The notes beneath the pieces were generated by a model. It ran no database searches. It worked only from the letters and a program-made list of their open reading frames with translations, and was not told where the DNA came from. Of a stretch of DNA of 64,000 nt, positions 1 to 12,272 are shown piece by piece. Each line of letters starts with the position of its first letter. The stretch's first letter is position 1. This DNA is from Miscanthus floridulus (taxonomy: Eukaryota > Streptophyta > Magnoliopsida > Poales > Poaceae), in NCBI RefSeq assembly GCF_019320115.1, contig NC_089583.1, positions 83,531,928 through 83,595,927 on the forward strand, given 5' to 3'. The translations under genes and the position numbers were made by a program.

Positions 1-310
1 CAGTGGCCACCTTTGCCGAGTGTTTGAGTCAACGGCGCTCGGCAAAGAGGCGACCTTTGCCGAGTGTTTGACCTTAACACTCGGCAAAGCCACCGTCATG
101 GCGGCGCTCACCGTCATGGCGACTTTTCTTTGCCGAGTGTCAGATTAGCACTCGGCAAAGGCTTTGCCGAGTGTCTGATAAAATGCACTCGGCAAATATA
201 TCTTTATCGATAAACTATTTACTGAGTTTCCTTTGCCGAGTGAGTGTCTTTGCCGAGTGAGTGTATATCGACCTTTGCCGAATAGCTGAGGCACTCGACA
301 AAGAAGCTGA
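1..310. mobile_element. CACTA transposon subterminal repeat block (fragment at window edge)
   Basis: The motif TTTGCCGAGTGT and its complement ACACTCGGCAAA recur many times in both orientations, with slightly degraded copies near 275-300. Short motifs repeated in both directions like this are the usual subterminal structure of grass CACTA (En/Spm) elements, where they bind the element's own protein. No CACTA terminal inverted repeat is visible, so the element end and its body probably lie left of the window. Positions 311-768 hold no gene I can support. Confidence 0.7.
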
Positions 311-768
311 ATCCGGTAGCGAGGTCTCGTCAGCTCAGCTCCGATCCATCATCGCTTTATGCATGCATGTGTCATTGTATCGTGCAACAGCAGTTGCGAC
401 TGGGGAATAATTGCATGCGTTAGCTGCCTTTGTTCTCTCGTATTCGGGCGCGCGGGACCTCGCATCGCTTTTGGCATTACCAAACGTAACGCAGCACAGC
501 GCGTGCCCACCATGCATGTCTGCTGCCGACCGGCCCGGTCGGTCGTCCATCGGCCGGCCACAGCCAGTCAGGGCCAGACTTCTCAGACCTCTCACTGGAG
601 GAACCGCTGGCCGCCGGGCCATGTAGCTGCTTCTGTTGTTCGCTCATCAACCTCATGCTCCTTCAGTCCGCGGCCGGCCACTGATTGATCCACAGAACGC
701 CCGCTACCAAACTCCAGTTAGTCCATCGATCGATCCATGTTGGTTTCAATCTAGTTTGAGCTTGTGTA

Positions 769-980
769 CTCCCTCCGTCCAGAAAATCATAAAATTCTAG
801 CACAATGTCATGGTTTAGTATCTCAAGTTTGATTAATTATAGATAAAAAAATATTAATATTTATAATATCAAATAAATACCATTAGATTAATTACGAAAT
901 ATATTTCCTTAATAAATTAATTTAGAGTTACAAATGTAAATAGTATTCACTAGAAATTATGTTTTTTTTGACAGAGGGAG
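769..980. mobile_element. Stowaway-type MITE (Tc1/mariner-like)
   Basis: The left end CTCCCTCCGTCC (769-780) pairs with the right end GACAGAGGGAG (970-980), and both ends are flanked by TA (767-768 and 981-982). The interior is AT-rich and has no coding potential. TIR sequence, TA target duplication and 212-bp length fit the Stowaway family. Confidence 0.88.
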
Positions 981-982
981 TA

Positions 983-2050
983 CGGAGCAAGCTGGAGACG
1001 GCTAGCTTCAATTCAGAGAATCAGAGTATGTACGCGTGGCCTTTTTGCTCGGAGTTTTCTGTGTTTTTATATTAGCCCAGCAGGACACTCACCGCCGGCC
1101 GGCCTGCCCCGGAGAAAGATCATGCATGGCGATGAGCCACCTGTGCGTGCCTAGCTTCTCGAAGCCACGGGGGGGTACACATATACCACGGCCTCGCAGC
1201 CGGACGAGACGATGACCACGTCTTGTTCCGGCCGTGTTGTTCGTGTTCCCATCCATCACCTGTTCGCTGATGCTGAAATTTTGTTTATGTTGAAATGTTG
1301 TGAGAGAAAAATATTATTATATAACTAAAAAATAGTTCAGAATAAGCTCAAGCGAATAGGCGCATCTCTTGTATCGGTCACCCCAAGCCCTTCCGCCGCG
1401 GCCTACAAGTACAATCCGTACACGGCCAAAGAGGATGCATGGCAACCCTACAAGAAGATAAATATATAGATGGTCTAGAAATTGAACATTTGTCTGCATT
1501 TCCGCATCTCAGGACAGAAGTAGTATGTGTTAATACCGTGTGTGTGTGTAGGGCTGGTCTGCATCGATCCCAACTATGCATGAGTGCTAGCAGTAACACT
1601 GCTGGCTCGTCTTCCATTTTTCTACTCCAGTTACACTCTTGTTCTCGTCTATATGTATATCGGGATAATGCATGACCTACTGAATTTGGTCAGGGGCCCA
1701 AGAGATGCCACAGGAAGAGGCAGTCAAACCTATATCTATCTGTTTTTGATGCACCACCTAAGTTACGTTCAGCCAAAACTTTACAGAATGAGCTGCTCTT
1801 TTCACCGAGAAATATGCATGGCAGGGATGGCAACAACTTTGCGTGGCGTGCTCAGCCTTTTTGTTTTTGGGTCGTTTCTTCCTATGTGGTTCAGTGATCG
1901 CGTGCAGTGGCGCAGTGCCAATCACAAGTGTGTTCGTTAAGGATTGCTGTTACTATGTGTTGTTGCATGAGATGTTTCAATAATTCTGATTCTGATAATC
2001 CGAGGGATTAATAAATATATGTACTGAAGAAATGCACATGCGGGATATGT
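983..2050. other. gene-free stretch
   Basis: Short open frames occur here but none shows a recognisable domain, a consistent codon pattern or splice structure. I see no terminal repeats. It is probably intergenic DNA with old unrecognised repeats. Confidence 0.4.

Positions 2051-2130
<80 letters not shown>
2051..2130. repeat. compound (AC)n(AT)n microsatellite
   Basis: An uninterrupted AC run (about 2051-2072) passes directly into an AT run ending at 2130, where the MITE at 2131 begins. A second AT run resumes at about 2379-2406 on the other side of the MITE. Confidence 0.95.
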
Positions 2131-2134
<4 letters not shown>

Positions 2135-2374
2135 CTACTGTCCTGTAGCCGGCTACAGAATAACTTATTCTGTAGCCACTTTGAGTTACGATAATTACTA
2201 TGTTAATTTACGAGATTATAGTAACTCCTTACTAAGTGGTTTAATATAATGTGTTATAGTAACCCAACTATCGTAAATATGTATTGACATTATGGTAAAT
2301 TAGTATATAAAATTATAGTAAATGGAGGTGGCTACGGAATAACTTATTTTATAGCCGGCTACTGAATAGCCTCT

Positions 2375-2378
<4 letters not shown>
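2131..2378. mobile_element. microsatellite-inserted MITE, copy A (Micron-like)
   Basis: The ends are imperfect inverted repeats containing GTAGCCGGCTACAGAATAAC at the left and its diverged complement (ATAGCCGGCTACTGAATAG) at the right. The interior is AT-rich and non-coding. (AT)n lies on both sides, which resembles rice Micron elements, a MITE family that targets (TA)n tracts. A second copy lies at 52634-52903 in the opposite orientation. Assignment to Micron itself rests on insertion context and is not a sequence match. Confidence 0.7.
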
Positions 2379-2406
<28 letters not shown>

Positions 2407-2409
<3 letters not shown>

Positions 2410-5274
2410 GCATGGTGCATCTAGGAGGGACGACCGTACCGGCCTGAAGCTTGGTGAACATTGAAGAACCTCATAAAATTGTCTCTAGTTGTTCTGACAG
2501 ATATTAATTAATGTGCTCATCTTTGGAGCAGATTAATTAGTGTTGCGGGGAAGGTACTACGGGTACAAGACAATCCTGCTCTACAAGTCCTCCTTAAGGC
2601 CCAGCATACAGGGAAGAAAAAAATTAAAATTGAGCTAATATGTACCGATTGACTAATAGCATAATTAAAGCTGGTTTAAGATGATGAAACAGAATAGCCA
2701 TTTGCTTGAAATTAAACAATATTCAAACGTGATATTAACTTTTCATAAAATAGGTTCGAATCACTGTTTAGAGACTCCAGTTTTTTTCCCAAAGGCGGTT
2801 GTAATTCTAACCCCTAGAAATGGTTATAGAGGGGCTCAACATGACCACAGCTAAAAATCGGTTTTCCAGTGGTGTTACATACCACCCCTAGCAATACCTC
2901 TATTTTAGAGACAATCATTGTCATGAACTGCAGCTACAAATCAATTTTTAGTAGCGATTGGCAAGGTGGATTTCACATCGCTTACACAAATTGGTAATCG
3001 TCACTTGAAAAGAGATCAGGTGAGTCCTCTGAGATAGTCAGGCACTTGCAACCTTCTCTGGTAGAATTCTTCAGCATGCACGACCAGAGAGCAAGGTGCT
3101 TACTTCAAGACTTCCACGCAAGAAACAATAACACCGATCATCCCGGTGCGTCCCTCTTGGCAGCACCGGACATATCCAATGCGCCTGCCTCAGTAGGCCT
3201 AAGTCTTCATTGTGCCACCTTACCTTCCGATGTCCTCTAGAAGGTCACACCAAACCTATCCGGCGCTTGCAAAGACACCGCCTCGAGCTCTGTTTCAAAC
3301 CCTTTTTCAAATGTGCTAACTTCCAAATATTATCCAACGTGACAACAACTCCTTTGTCCTGAAGTTAGCATTTTCAAATTCAATTTCAAAGGACTTTCAC
3401 TTGCTCCTTTCCACGCCACTCAATCTAAATGCAACATGAGTTAGATCTCACCTAGTGGCACTAGATAACAGTTTATCTCACAAGAATACCCCTCTTGATA
3501 GTATGTTATCTATCCAAAACCCAGTCAAGCACTTCTCTACTGAACCTTAGACCGATTAAATGAAATGCCCTATAAAATATACCTTTTCATTGTGCATTCC
3601 ATTGTATATCCTTTCTTGGTGATGCCACACAAGCATCCAAACTCCATGTTCATCAAATGATGAAAAATGATCATCCGTTGTGTGCTCAACCATGCTACCT
3701 TTGATCATTGTCCATAGCATGAAGCTCCTCCATCATACTCCATCAAACCACAGCTTGATCATCAACACTATCAACACTTGGCTTGATCTTCCATGAATGA
3801 TTATGATCCACTTCATAGCTTTACATGGCCTTATTGGTTCATTGGTCGCAGCCTCGCTTGCTCTTCACCATTGCCTCGATTCATCGGCATCAAGCCCTCT
3901 ACTAGCATTTCACTGCCTCGATGGTCCATCACACCAGAGCCTCTAGCTTGCCCTTTACACACTTGCAACCTAGTCTTTTGTAGCCAGGCCTCACACCTTT
4001 ATCTTCTACAACTGCAATGCATGTCATGTCTCAGGTGTAATGAACTACTTCAACTCCACCAGTTGAGCACTTGCAACAAGCATAAGCCACTTCTCCATCA
4101 TGGGTCTATGTTTTGCTCACACTAATTATCTGTGGACTAAGCACATGTTCGTCTCACATGAAACACATTAGTCTACCCAAGGTTGTCACTAAATTACCAA
4201 AATCAAACTGGTTTTTCACACGTCCTCCATGTAGCCTTTGACGCACAAGATGTCGCACGACTTGTCGCCCCCTCTGAAAATAGAAAATGACCACCTCCAA
4301 AAATACATTCTGTAGTAGTCATCTTCTCTCCCTCTCTATCTTCTAATGCTATACCCACATAGATACTCCATAAGTTATATAACTAGAATCTTGTTGTGAC
4401 AAACAAGAATCCAATTGTGAGGAACTTATCAATTACTATATAGATTTTACTATTTATGTCCGTAGTTTTCCTCTCTTTGTTGTAGCTAAATGTTTAGTTC
4501 AGTAATCCTCAGCTTAAGTTAAGTGGCTCTATTGTAGCCCATGGCATGGCACTTCATGATTACATACTCAATTTCAACCTTTAAACTTAATAAAGTTGCA
4601 GCAAATTATTTATCCATATACAAAGTTGAACTCTTGTTCTTTGCACCTTCTTGTTTAGATATATCCTTTTGTACTTTAATAGAAATAAAGATTTTAGGTC
4701 CAAGACTATAATCTTAATTACTATAATGGCATAAATGATCATTTAAGCGTACAATATCATGATGTAGCTTGAAGTGACATTTAGGAAGGGCTAATAGTAC
4801 TAACCTCAAATAATATTAATATGTAAGCCTAACAATTAAGCTTTACTTCAAAGGAATTTTAAAACCCAAGGAGCCATGGCCTTCTTTGATCTGCAAGACA
4901 TCCTCTGATTCACTACCCAAGATGAATTTTCTCTATTAGATAATTATGTGTGAAGTATTGTTTTTAATAAAAGGATAGAGACATAGAGTGCTTACAAGTA
5001 TACCATCAATATGGATACATCACAATGTGTCAGTCAAAATGTATAGATTTATCTAAAGTAACAACTAACATAGATTATTGTTATGGATATTAATATAATT
5101 TTAAATGAATTGTTATATCACTGTATATGAGTCATTAGGGACTTTTTTATGGTTGCCAAACCTACAAATATACTTCTATTGCTCATCATTATCCTTGTAT
5201 GTGGTTTGCAATTGATGTCAGAACATGTATGCTTACCATAGTTTAGTTTTCCATCCTTTCCAAATGAATAGTTG
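2407..5274. other. gene-free stretch with possible old DNA-transposon sequence
   Basis: No ORF here carries a recognisable domain. Positions about 2764-3010 contain short motifs (such as AAATCGGTTTTCCAGTGGTG) that resemble CACTA-type subterminal sequence, but no ends can be placed. The rest is AT-rich, non-coding and without obvious structure. Confidence 0.3.
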
Positions 5275-6303
5275 AAAGGACCGAGATGTCACCAAGAGGA
5301 GGGGCGAGTAGGTGTTTCCTAAAAATATAAAACCTACAGTAGCGAATAAGTTCAGAATTTCTGACTAGGCTCAAAATGTACGAACCTCCCAAGGTCGGGA
5401 ATTCTGATCTAGCATTGGAATTTCCAAACCTAGGAAACATGAAATCTCAAATTGACAAACATTATGCCTATATAAATAAGTATACTTGTTACCAAATGTT
5501 GCTATACATGTAGTGAGTTGATTCCTTGCAAAACCTACAACCAAAAACACAAGAACACAAAGGATACACTCAATTTGTTTATCGAAGATCGGGCCTCATC
5601 AAATGAGCCGTACGTCTTCGTTGTGGAAGCCGTGAGTGACCCAACAAAGGTCAACTCATGGCTGGGTCCAAAACGACATCTTTCCACCTTTCCACTAAGG
5701 AGTCTTCTTTCCTATTTCAGCGCGAAGACCAACCCTTACAAACTTCTGGCTATGCACCACACCTTGGTAACTCACCAGCATCCACTAAGCCATCTAGGAG
5801 TAAAGCTCCAAGAGAAACAAATGCTTCACACAATGATGAACAAGCTCCACAAGTTCTCAAGGGTGGGATTGCTCTCTTGTCGGATGAATTAGCTCTAGCA
5901 ATGCCAAGCAACATGATCAGTTTGACAAAATTTGATGGTAACACATGAGACACAAGGATTTATACTAGTTCAGGCTGCGGTGCGTGTAAAACCTTAGTCC
6001 AGTGGTGTTGCTGCTCTTCTTTTATTCGTATGCTCAATTATAGGGGTTGTTGCTCCTAGCTACATAGTAGATTGGAATGAGATGAGTTAGATCCCAATCG
6101 CGAGGCCCCTACCCTCCTTTATATAGGCAGAGGGGGTAGGGTTATAACAAGGGCGATCGGGCTAACAGATTGGATTCCTAGTTTGTTAAATGGAATGCGC
6201 AATAGATTGATCCTAGCTATCGTCTAGATACGCCTGTCTTGGATATTCTCGGCTTGCCTTGGTCTTTACATTGGTCGACCGCCTTGGCCTTCGTGGGCCT
6301 CCT
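5275..6303 (-). mobile_element. degenerate LTR-retrotransposon fragments, minus orientation
   Basis: The left edge, TGAAAGGACCGAGATGTCAC followed by AAGAGGAGGGGCGAGTAGG, is the reverse complement of the terminal motif seen in grass copia LTRs (CACCCCCTCT...GGTCCTTTCA). Farther right, at about 6118-6127, the complement reads CCTATATAAAGG, a possible minus-strand LTR promoter box. The region may combine two different LTR fragments. No internal coding sequence is recognisable and the borders are approximate. Confidence 0.4.
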
Positions 6304-8206
6304 TGTAACACCCTCGGTGTTACGCTGTTAATCATCTACTAAAACATGTCATGAGCATCATACTTGTGTGTTAATGCATGTGGTGAAGTGTGTAGATCAA
6401 TTTTTGTAACTCAAAATGATCAATAAAAATGCTAAACGAAAGTTGGTTCGATGGTTCATGCATATCAAGTAGGGTTTAAAACCAATTTTTATTAAGCAAA
6501 AATACTATAGAACATGTGTGTGATACTTAAATAAAGTTTGAAGTACAAACTTTGTAGATGACAATGAAATATTTGCTTTTGAAAAATAATATTTCTTTGT
6601 AATATTTTCAATAGCCTAGAAATCGCAAATTGAAATCAAGTTCAGTTCAAAACTTAGAAAATTTCTAAGTCTATCAACAGCTAGATGCTGCTATGTTTAG
6701 CAATTTATTTAGAGAGATTGGGTTAAGGAGTGATGTAGTGCTATGATTCGATTTAGTAGTTCCATATGCCATCTTGAGTGTAGTGAAGTCGGTTTAGGTT
6801 TAGGAGCAACGATTTGGTCATGACCAGCGCTTTAAAATTCATGCGCGTACTTGTCTTGGGTTGGTTAGCGCCGGGTGCGTGGTCACCGCGCGGCCTTCCC
6901 ACGCCGTGCACATGGTCACGTCTCGCGCGGTCACCCTAGGCCACCACGCTCGGTTGATCGGGCCGCCTAGGCTTGGCCGAGGCTGGCCGCAGCGAGCTAT
7001 TGGCCCCGTGCCCTGCTTTCTTGCCTTGCGCTGCCGCCATTGGAGCCGCCACGGCCGCGCTGCCACTGCCATCGCATTAGCCCACTGCTACCTCGCGTCG
7101 TGACGCTACCGCTGCCGTTGTGTCACTCCCGTACTCACGTCTGCTCGTTGCATCACGCAGCCCCCTCCCTGGTCCGGTTGGGTGTCGTCCGCACATGGCC
7201 GTGCATGTCGTCATCACTCTATTAATGGCGCTGCGGCATGCAGGCCATGGCCGGTCGCGGACACTCGCGCTCATCCCCTCGTGCTTGGACATAGGTCCCT
7301 CAGCCACAACCGCTCGCATCCTGCCAAGGCGAGGACGAACCGAGCCCACCTATCATGCCCTATTTCTCTCTTTCTCCCTCTGCTTTCCGTCATCGTCGAG
7401 TTGCGGTCATGGTGAGCCAGAGAGCGAGCACCTATCATCAATTCCTCATGCCCGTGTCTTCGCCTTTACGTCCTCTTGCTGACCGCCCCTAACCCGCTTT
7501 GATTATGTCCAGGCCAAGCTCCAACTTTGGAGCTTTGCTCCCGCCGTTGCGCCATTAAGGCCCAGCCCGCCTCATCGTGGCTAGCTCCAACCTTGCCATA
7601 TCGCGTTGAATTAACCACGCCACTAGCCCGGCCTAGAACCCCTCTTTGTTGTGCACATGCTAGTCATAGTTCTAGTGCCACCTCCTCACCACTGACACGG
7701 CCATGCCTTTGTGGTCCACCATTCACCTCGCAGCGCGCACATGGCCAGCCTCGCTTGGGTCATCTTCAGCCAAATCGGCACCTCAGTTAAGTCACTGGTG
7801 AGTCGTCGTTGCTCACCCACTACCCCTACTACCTTATTGTTCTTGTGGCTCACCTGATCATCGTCGCCATTGTCGTAGGGTGCTCGTTGTTGTGGAGAGG
7901 TCCTTCTACAGTGTCCTGGCTCATGCAACTGTCGCCCATCGCCTCGTGTCGACCCCTTGGTGAGATTCGGCCTCTTATCTAGGTTAGCCTGGGTCCTAGG
8001 TGGCCGGCGTTGTCGCTAGTCCACCGCTCGTCGCGTCGGAGCGCACGGGGGAGGCCAGGGACCATGCCGTTGTAAAGAAGAGAGAGTACAAGGGTTTTTT
8101 GCAAAGGTGTTGTCTCTAGGAATAGTAACATGGACTACAGTTTGTTTTGTTCATAGTCCAAGGGTGTTTTTGCTAATATGCCAGCGCACGCGGAATTCCC
8201 CCCGTC
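6304..8206 (+). mobile_element. probable gypsy-type LTR fragment, cut by a copia insertion
   Basis: The sequence begins TGTAACACCCTCGGTGTTAC, a start typical of long LTRs of grass gypsy elements. It runs through an AT-rich part (to about 6830) into a GC-rich part (6840-8060) without credible coding frames, and ends at 8206, where a copia LTR begins. The overlapping ORFs in the GC-rich part look like composition artefacts. I have no second LTR to confirm the boundaries. Confidence 0.4.
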
Positions 8207-10140
8207 TGAAAACTCTAGTTTGGTTTTGGTGAATTGATGAAACCCTAAGTGCTAACCTAGTTTATCAAAGTGATTATGAGATAGGTGGCACATTCCAAGT
8301 AGTGAAGCAAATGTAGATCATGACATGATGTTGGTGATGCCATGGAAATGATCAAGTGCTTGGACTTGGAAAAGAAGAAAGAGAAAAACAAAAAGCCCAA
8401 GGCAAAGGTGAAATTTATAGGAGCTTTTTGGTTTTGTGATCAAGACACTTAGCGGGTATGATCACATTTAGGATTGATAGTCGTACTATTAAGAGGAGTG
8501 AAACTCGCATTGAAATACGGTTATAAAGTGCCACTAGATGCTCTAACTCATTGCATATGCATTTAGGATCTAGTGGAAAGCTAACACCATTGAAAACATT
8601 TGTGAAAATATGCTAACACATGTGCACAAGGTGATACACTTGGTGGTTAGCACATTTGAGCAAGGGTGGAGAAGTTAGTGAAATAAAGGAGGTGATAGTC
8701 ACTGAGAAATAGTGACCGAACACTAGGTCACGCAGTGACCAAACTCTGACCCTGTGTCCAATCAGTGGCGCGCAATGAAGGCAGCCCTCGATCCCTTGAT
8801 CGGATGCTGAAGAGATAGAGGGACCGGATGCGCAGGGGTGCGTCCGGTCACCTAGTGATGTACACTGACGCAAGCAACATAGAAAGGCTGTGTTGACCGG
8901 ACGCTAGCCTAGGTCCGGTCACGAGCCACCGGACGTGTCCGATCATGAATTTCCATCTCTGGAACCTTACTGGAAGTGACTGGATGCTAGGGTCCTGTGT
9001 CTGATCCTACACTGTAGTGCATCCGGTCACAACTTAAATGCACTGATGACCGTTCAGATCGAGCAATAGCATTTGAAGCAGGGGACACATGGTGAAGATC
9101 TGAGGACCGGACGCTGGGGTCCTGTGTCCGATCAATACAACCGGCACGTCCAATCGCCCTGATTTCTTAGGGAACAAAGATCCAACAGCTCTATTCATGG
9201 GGGCTCTCTATTTAAGCCCTATGGCCGGCTCAAGCTCACTCTCTTGGCCATTTATATTGACATAGCAACCTTGTGAGCTTAGCCAAAGCACTCTCACTCA
9301 TCTCCATCATTGATTCATCATCTTTGTGAGATTGGGAGAGAATTTAGGTGCATTGCTTGAGTGATTACATCTAGAGGCACTTGGTGTTTGTGTTTCACTG
9401 CCGGATTCACTTGTTGCTCTTGGTGGTTGCCACCATCTAATTGGCTTGGTGCAGTGGAGGAGGATTGGCATGAGTTGGTGATTGTTCGTGGCCATCTCCC
9501 GGTGATTGTGAGGGGACTTATACCTTCCCCGGTGGAGCACCGAAAGGTAACCCTAGTGGATTGCTCATGTCATTGAGTTGCCTCACTTGTGGGTAGGTTC
9601 TTGCGATGTCCAATTGTGTGGACGAGGTTCATGCAACACTTCTTAGCCATCGAACCACCAAGTGTTGGTCGACACAACAGGGACGTAGCATGTTGGCAAG
9701 CACATGAACCTCGGGAGAAAATTGGTTGTATCTTGCCCTTTGGTATTCTTCCGGTGATTGAGTTAGTATTCATCTTGTGATTGGTTCACTCCTCTACGCG
9801 GTGGTACAATCACCTTACTTACTCATTTACATACTCGCAAACTAGTTGTAGTAAGCTCTTTAGTGTAGCTAGAATTGAGAGCTTACTTGATAGCTTAAGT
9901 TCATCTAGTGGAGCTCTTTAGTGTAACAAGTGTGAGAGCTTTTAGTGAGTAGTGACTTAGTAAATTGTGTGTCTAGTGATCATAGTAACTAGAATTGTTG
10001 GATAGGTGGCTTGCAACCCTTGTAGAGCTAGAGCAAGTTTGTTTTTCACTATTTGTCATACTAATCAAATTGCTCTAGTTGGTTTGTAGATTTTTAAATA
10101 GGCTATTCACCCCCCCCTCTAGTCTTATTAGGACCTTTCA
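8207..10140 (+). mobile_element. copia element 5' LTR (about 1.93 kb)
   Basis: The LTR starts TGAAAAC and ends ACCTTTCA, giving the TG...CA termini of retroviral-type LTRs. The 3' part carries the run CACCCCCCCCTCTAG near the end, as in other grass copia LTRs in this window. The end is fixed by the primer-binding site that follows two bases later. Length and gag/pol content fit the Sirevirus group. No matching 3' LTR was seen downstream, so the element is truncated at its 3' side. Confidence 0.8.
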
Positions 10141-10142
10141 GG

Positions 10143-10154
10143 TGGTATCAGAGC
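10143..10154 (+). other. primer-binding site for initiator tRNA-Met
   Basis: TGGTATCAGAGC, two bases after the LTR end, is the classic complement to the 3' end of plant initiator tRNA-Met used to prime minus-strand synthesis in copia elements. It anchors both the LTR end and the start of the internal region. Confidence 0.92.
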
Positions 10155-10199
10155 TAGGTTATCGTTTGATTGAAGGCTTAACAACCTCGGTGTCAAATT

Positions 10200-12272
10200 A
10201 TGGCTCAAGTTGTGTTCAACCATATGAGGGGCAAACCACCGTTCTTTGATAGCACAAGCTATGATTATTGGAAAAGAAAGATAAGGATGTATCTTGGTTC
10301 AATCAATGATCAAGTATGAGATGTGACTGAGAGTGACTATGCTATCATTGATCCCGACAATCTCACCAACCAAGACAAGACCAAAAAGCAATGCAATACA
10401 ATGGCTCTCAACACCATATACAATGACATTGATTCCAAGGTGTTTGAGCAAATCAAGGATTATGAGAGAGCTAATGAGGTGTGGAAGAGATTGGAGGAAA
10501 CATATGAGGGCACACCGGTGGTGAAGAGTGCCAAGTTGTATATTCTCAAGGACAAGTTGACAAGCTTCAAGATGAAGGAAGATGAGAGCATTCCAGAGAT
10601 GTTCCATCAATTGCAAGTGATTGTCAATGATTTGAAAGCATTAGGAGAAAAGATCAATGATGATGATGTCTCTTATCAGTTCTTGATGTGCTTACCTCCA
10701 AGATTTGAGATGTTGAGATTGCTTATCATAAGAGGCAATTTAAAGGAGATTACCCCTAACCAAGTACTAGGTGATGTCATGACACAAGAGACATACCGTG
10801 TGGAAAGGGAAGGGGTTGACAAGGATGACAAGAAGGAAGACGAAGACAAGAAGAAGAAGAGTGTAGCATTCAAGGCTAGCTCATCATCCAAGAACAAGGG
10901 TAGGTCTAAGAAAGAATCAAGTGATGATGAGGATCTTAGTGACATTGATGATGAGGCCATGGCTCTATTTGTGCACAAGATGGGTAAATTCATAAAGAAG
11001 AAGGGCTATGGTACAAGAAAGAGAAGAGATCACGCCAAAAGCAAAGAATATGTGAGAAGATGCTACAATTGCAAGAGCCCCGATCACGTTGTAGCGGATT
11101 GTCCCTACAATAGTGATAATGATGAGGATAAGAAGAAAAAGAACAAGAAGGAGAAGAAGATGACCTTCCAAAAGAAGAAGAAAGGTGGAGGCTATGTGGT
11201 CACTTGGGATAGTGATGGCTCTTCGGATAGTGATGGCTCTAGTGATGATGGCAAGAAATCTATCAAGAAAGCACTAGCAAGCATTGCCATCAACAACAAG
11301 CCCTCCATCTTCGACACTCCATCGACATGCCTCATGGCAAAGCCTACCAAGGTAAAATATGATGTGAGTGATGATGATGAATGTGAAAGTGATGCTTGTA
11401 GGAGTGATGGTAATGATAAGGAGTACACCAAGGAGGAGCTCTTGGACATATGTGAGCAAGTGCACACTTGCTTTGAGATGAAGAGAAAATAGTGCAAAGA
11501 ATTACATAAGAAAGTCAAATTTCTTGAGCAATCTCTTGATGAGCTCAATGCCACTCATGAGAAGCAATTAGATGCCCATGAGAAGCTTGGCAAAGCTCAC
11601 TCTAATCTTGAAAAGGCTCACTCCTCTCTTATCGAGCAAGCCAAAATGGAGGAAGTCAAGAAGGAGCAAGTGATCGTGTCTTGTGATGTGGGACTAACAT
11701 GTGATATTATTGGTGAATCTTTTTATAAGCCCATTGTTGTTGCCACCACTAACCCTTCTTGTAGCACTTCTACTTCAACTTCACTTTCGAGTGATGGTCT
11801 CACTTGTGATACCTCACTAATGGTGGAAAATAAGACCCTCGAGAAGGAGGTGAATGAGCTCACTTGTGCCTTAGGCAATGCCTATGGTGGAGATGCCCGC
11901 TTGCTAAAGTGCTTGGGTAGCCAAAGATTTTCTCTCAACAAAGAGGGATTAGGCTATACCCCAAAGAAAAGCAAGGTGGCCTTTGTCACTCCCAAAGCTA
12001 GCTTTGTGAAGGGCAATGGTCGGTTTTGTAATAGATGCAAGCAAGTTGGACATATAGAGCAATATTGCAAGACTAACAAGAACAAGCAACCTAATGTATT
12101 CTCAATTAGATTTTATTCTTGTTACATGCTCGTTAAGGGTGCAAATGGTGTGAAGGCTAAATTCATTGGTACACCAATTGTGGGCCCAAAGAAGAAGGTC
12201 ATTTGGGTACCAAAGACCTTGGTAACTAACCTTCAAAGACCCAAGCAAGTTTGGGTACCTAAAAGGAATTGA
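10200..12272 (+). pseudogene. copia gag polyprotein, broken
   Basis: The frame opens with ATG at 10200, 46 bases after the primer-binding site, and stays in one frame to 12272, with internal stops at 10317 (TGA) and 11490 (TAG). The product is gag-like: a UBN2-type capsid region (about 10330-10800), a lysine- and aspartate-rich linker, and a CCHC zinc knuckle (CYNCKSPDHVVADC) near 11064. A coiled-coil stretch near 11500-11640 is followed by a second knuckle (CNRCKQVGHIEQYC) near 12028. Gag packages the RNA genome. A gag with two knuckles and an acidic linker fits the Sirevirus type. The two stops make it non-functional as a single protein. Confidence 0.85.

Noticed and set aside
6839..7928. 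Cluster of ORFs of 60-120 aa on both strands
   Set aside because: GC-rich part of a probable LTR; frames overlap on both strands and carry no domain.
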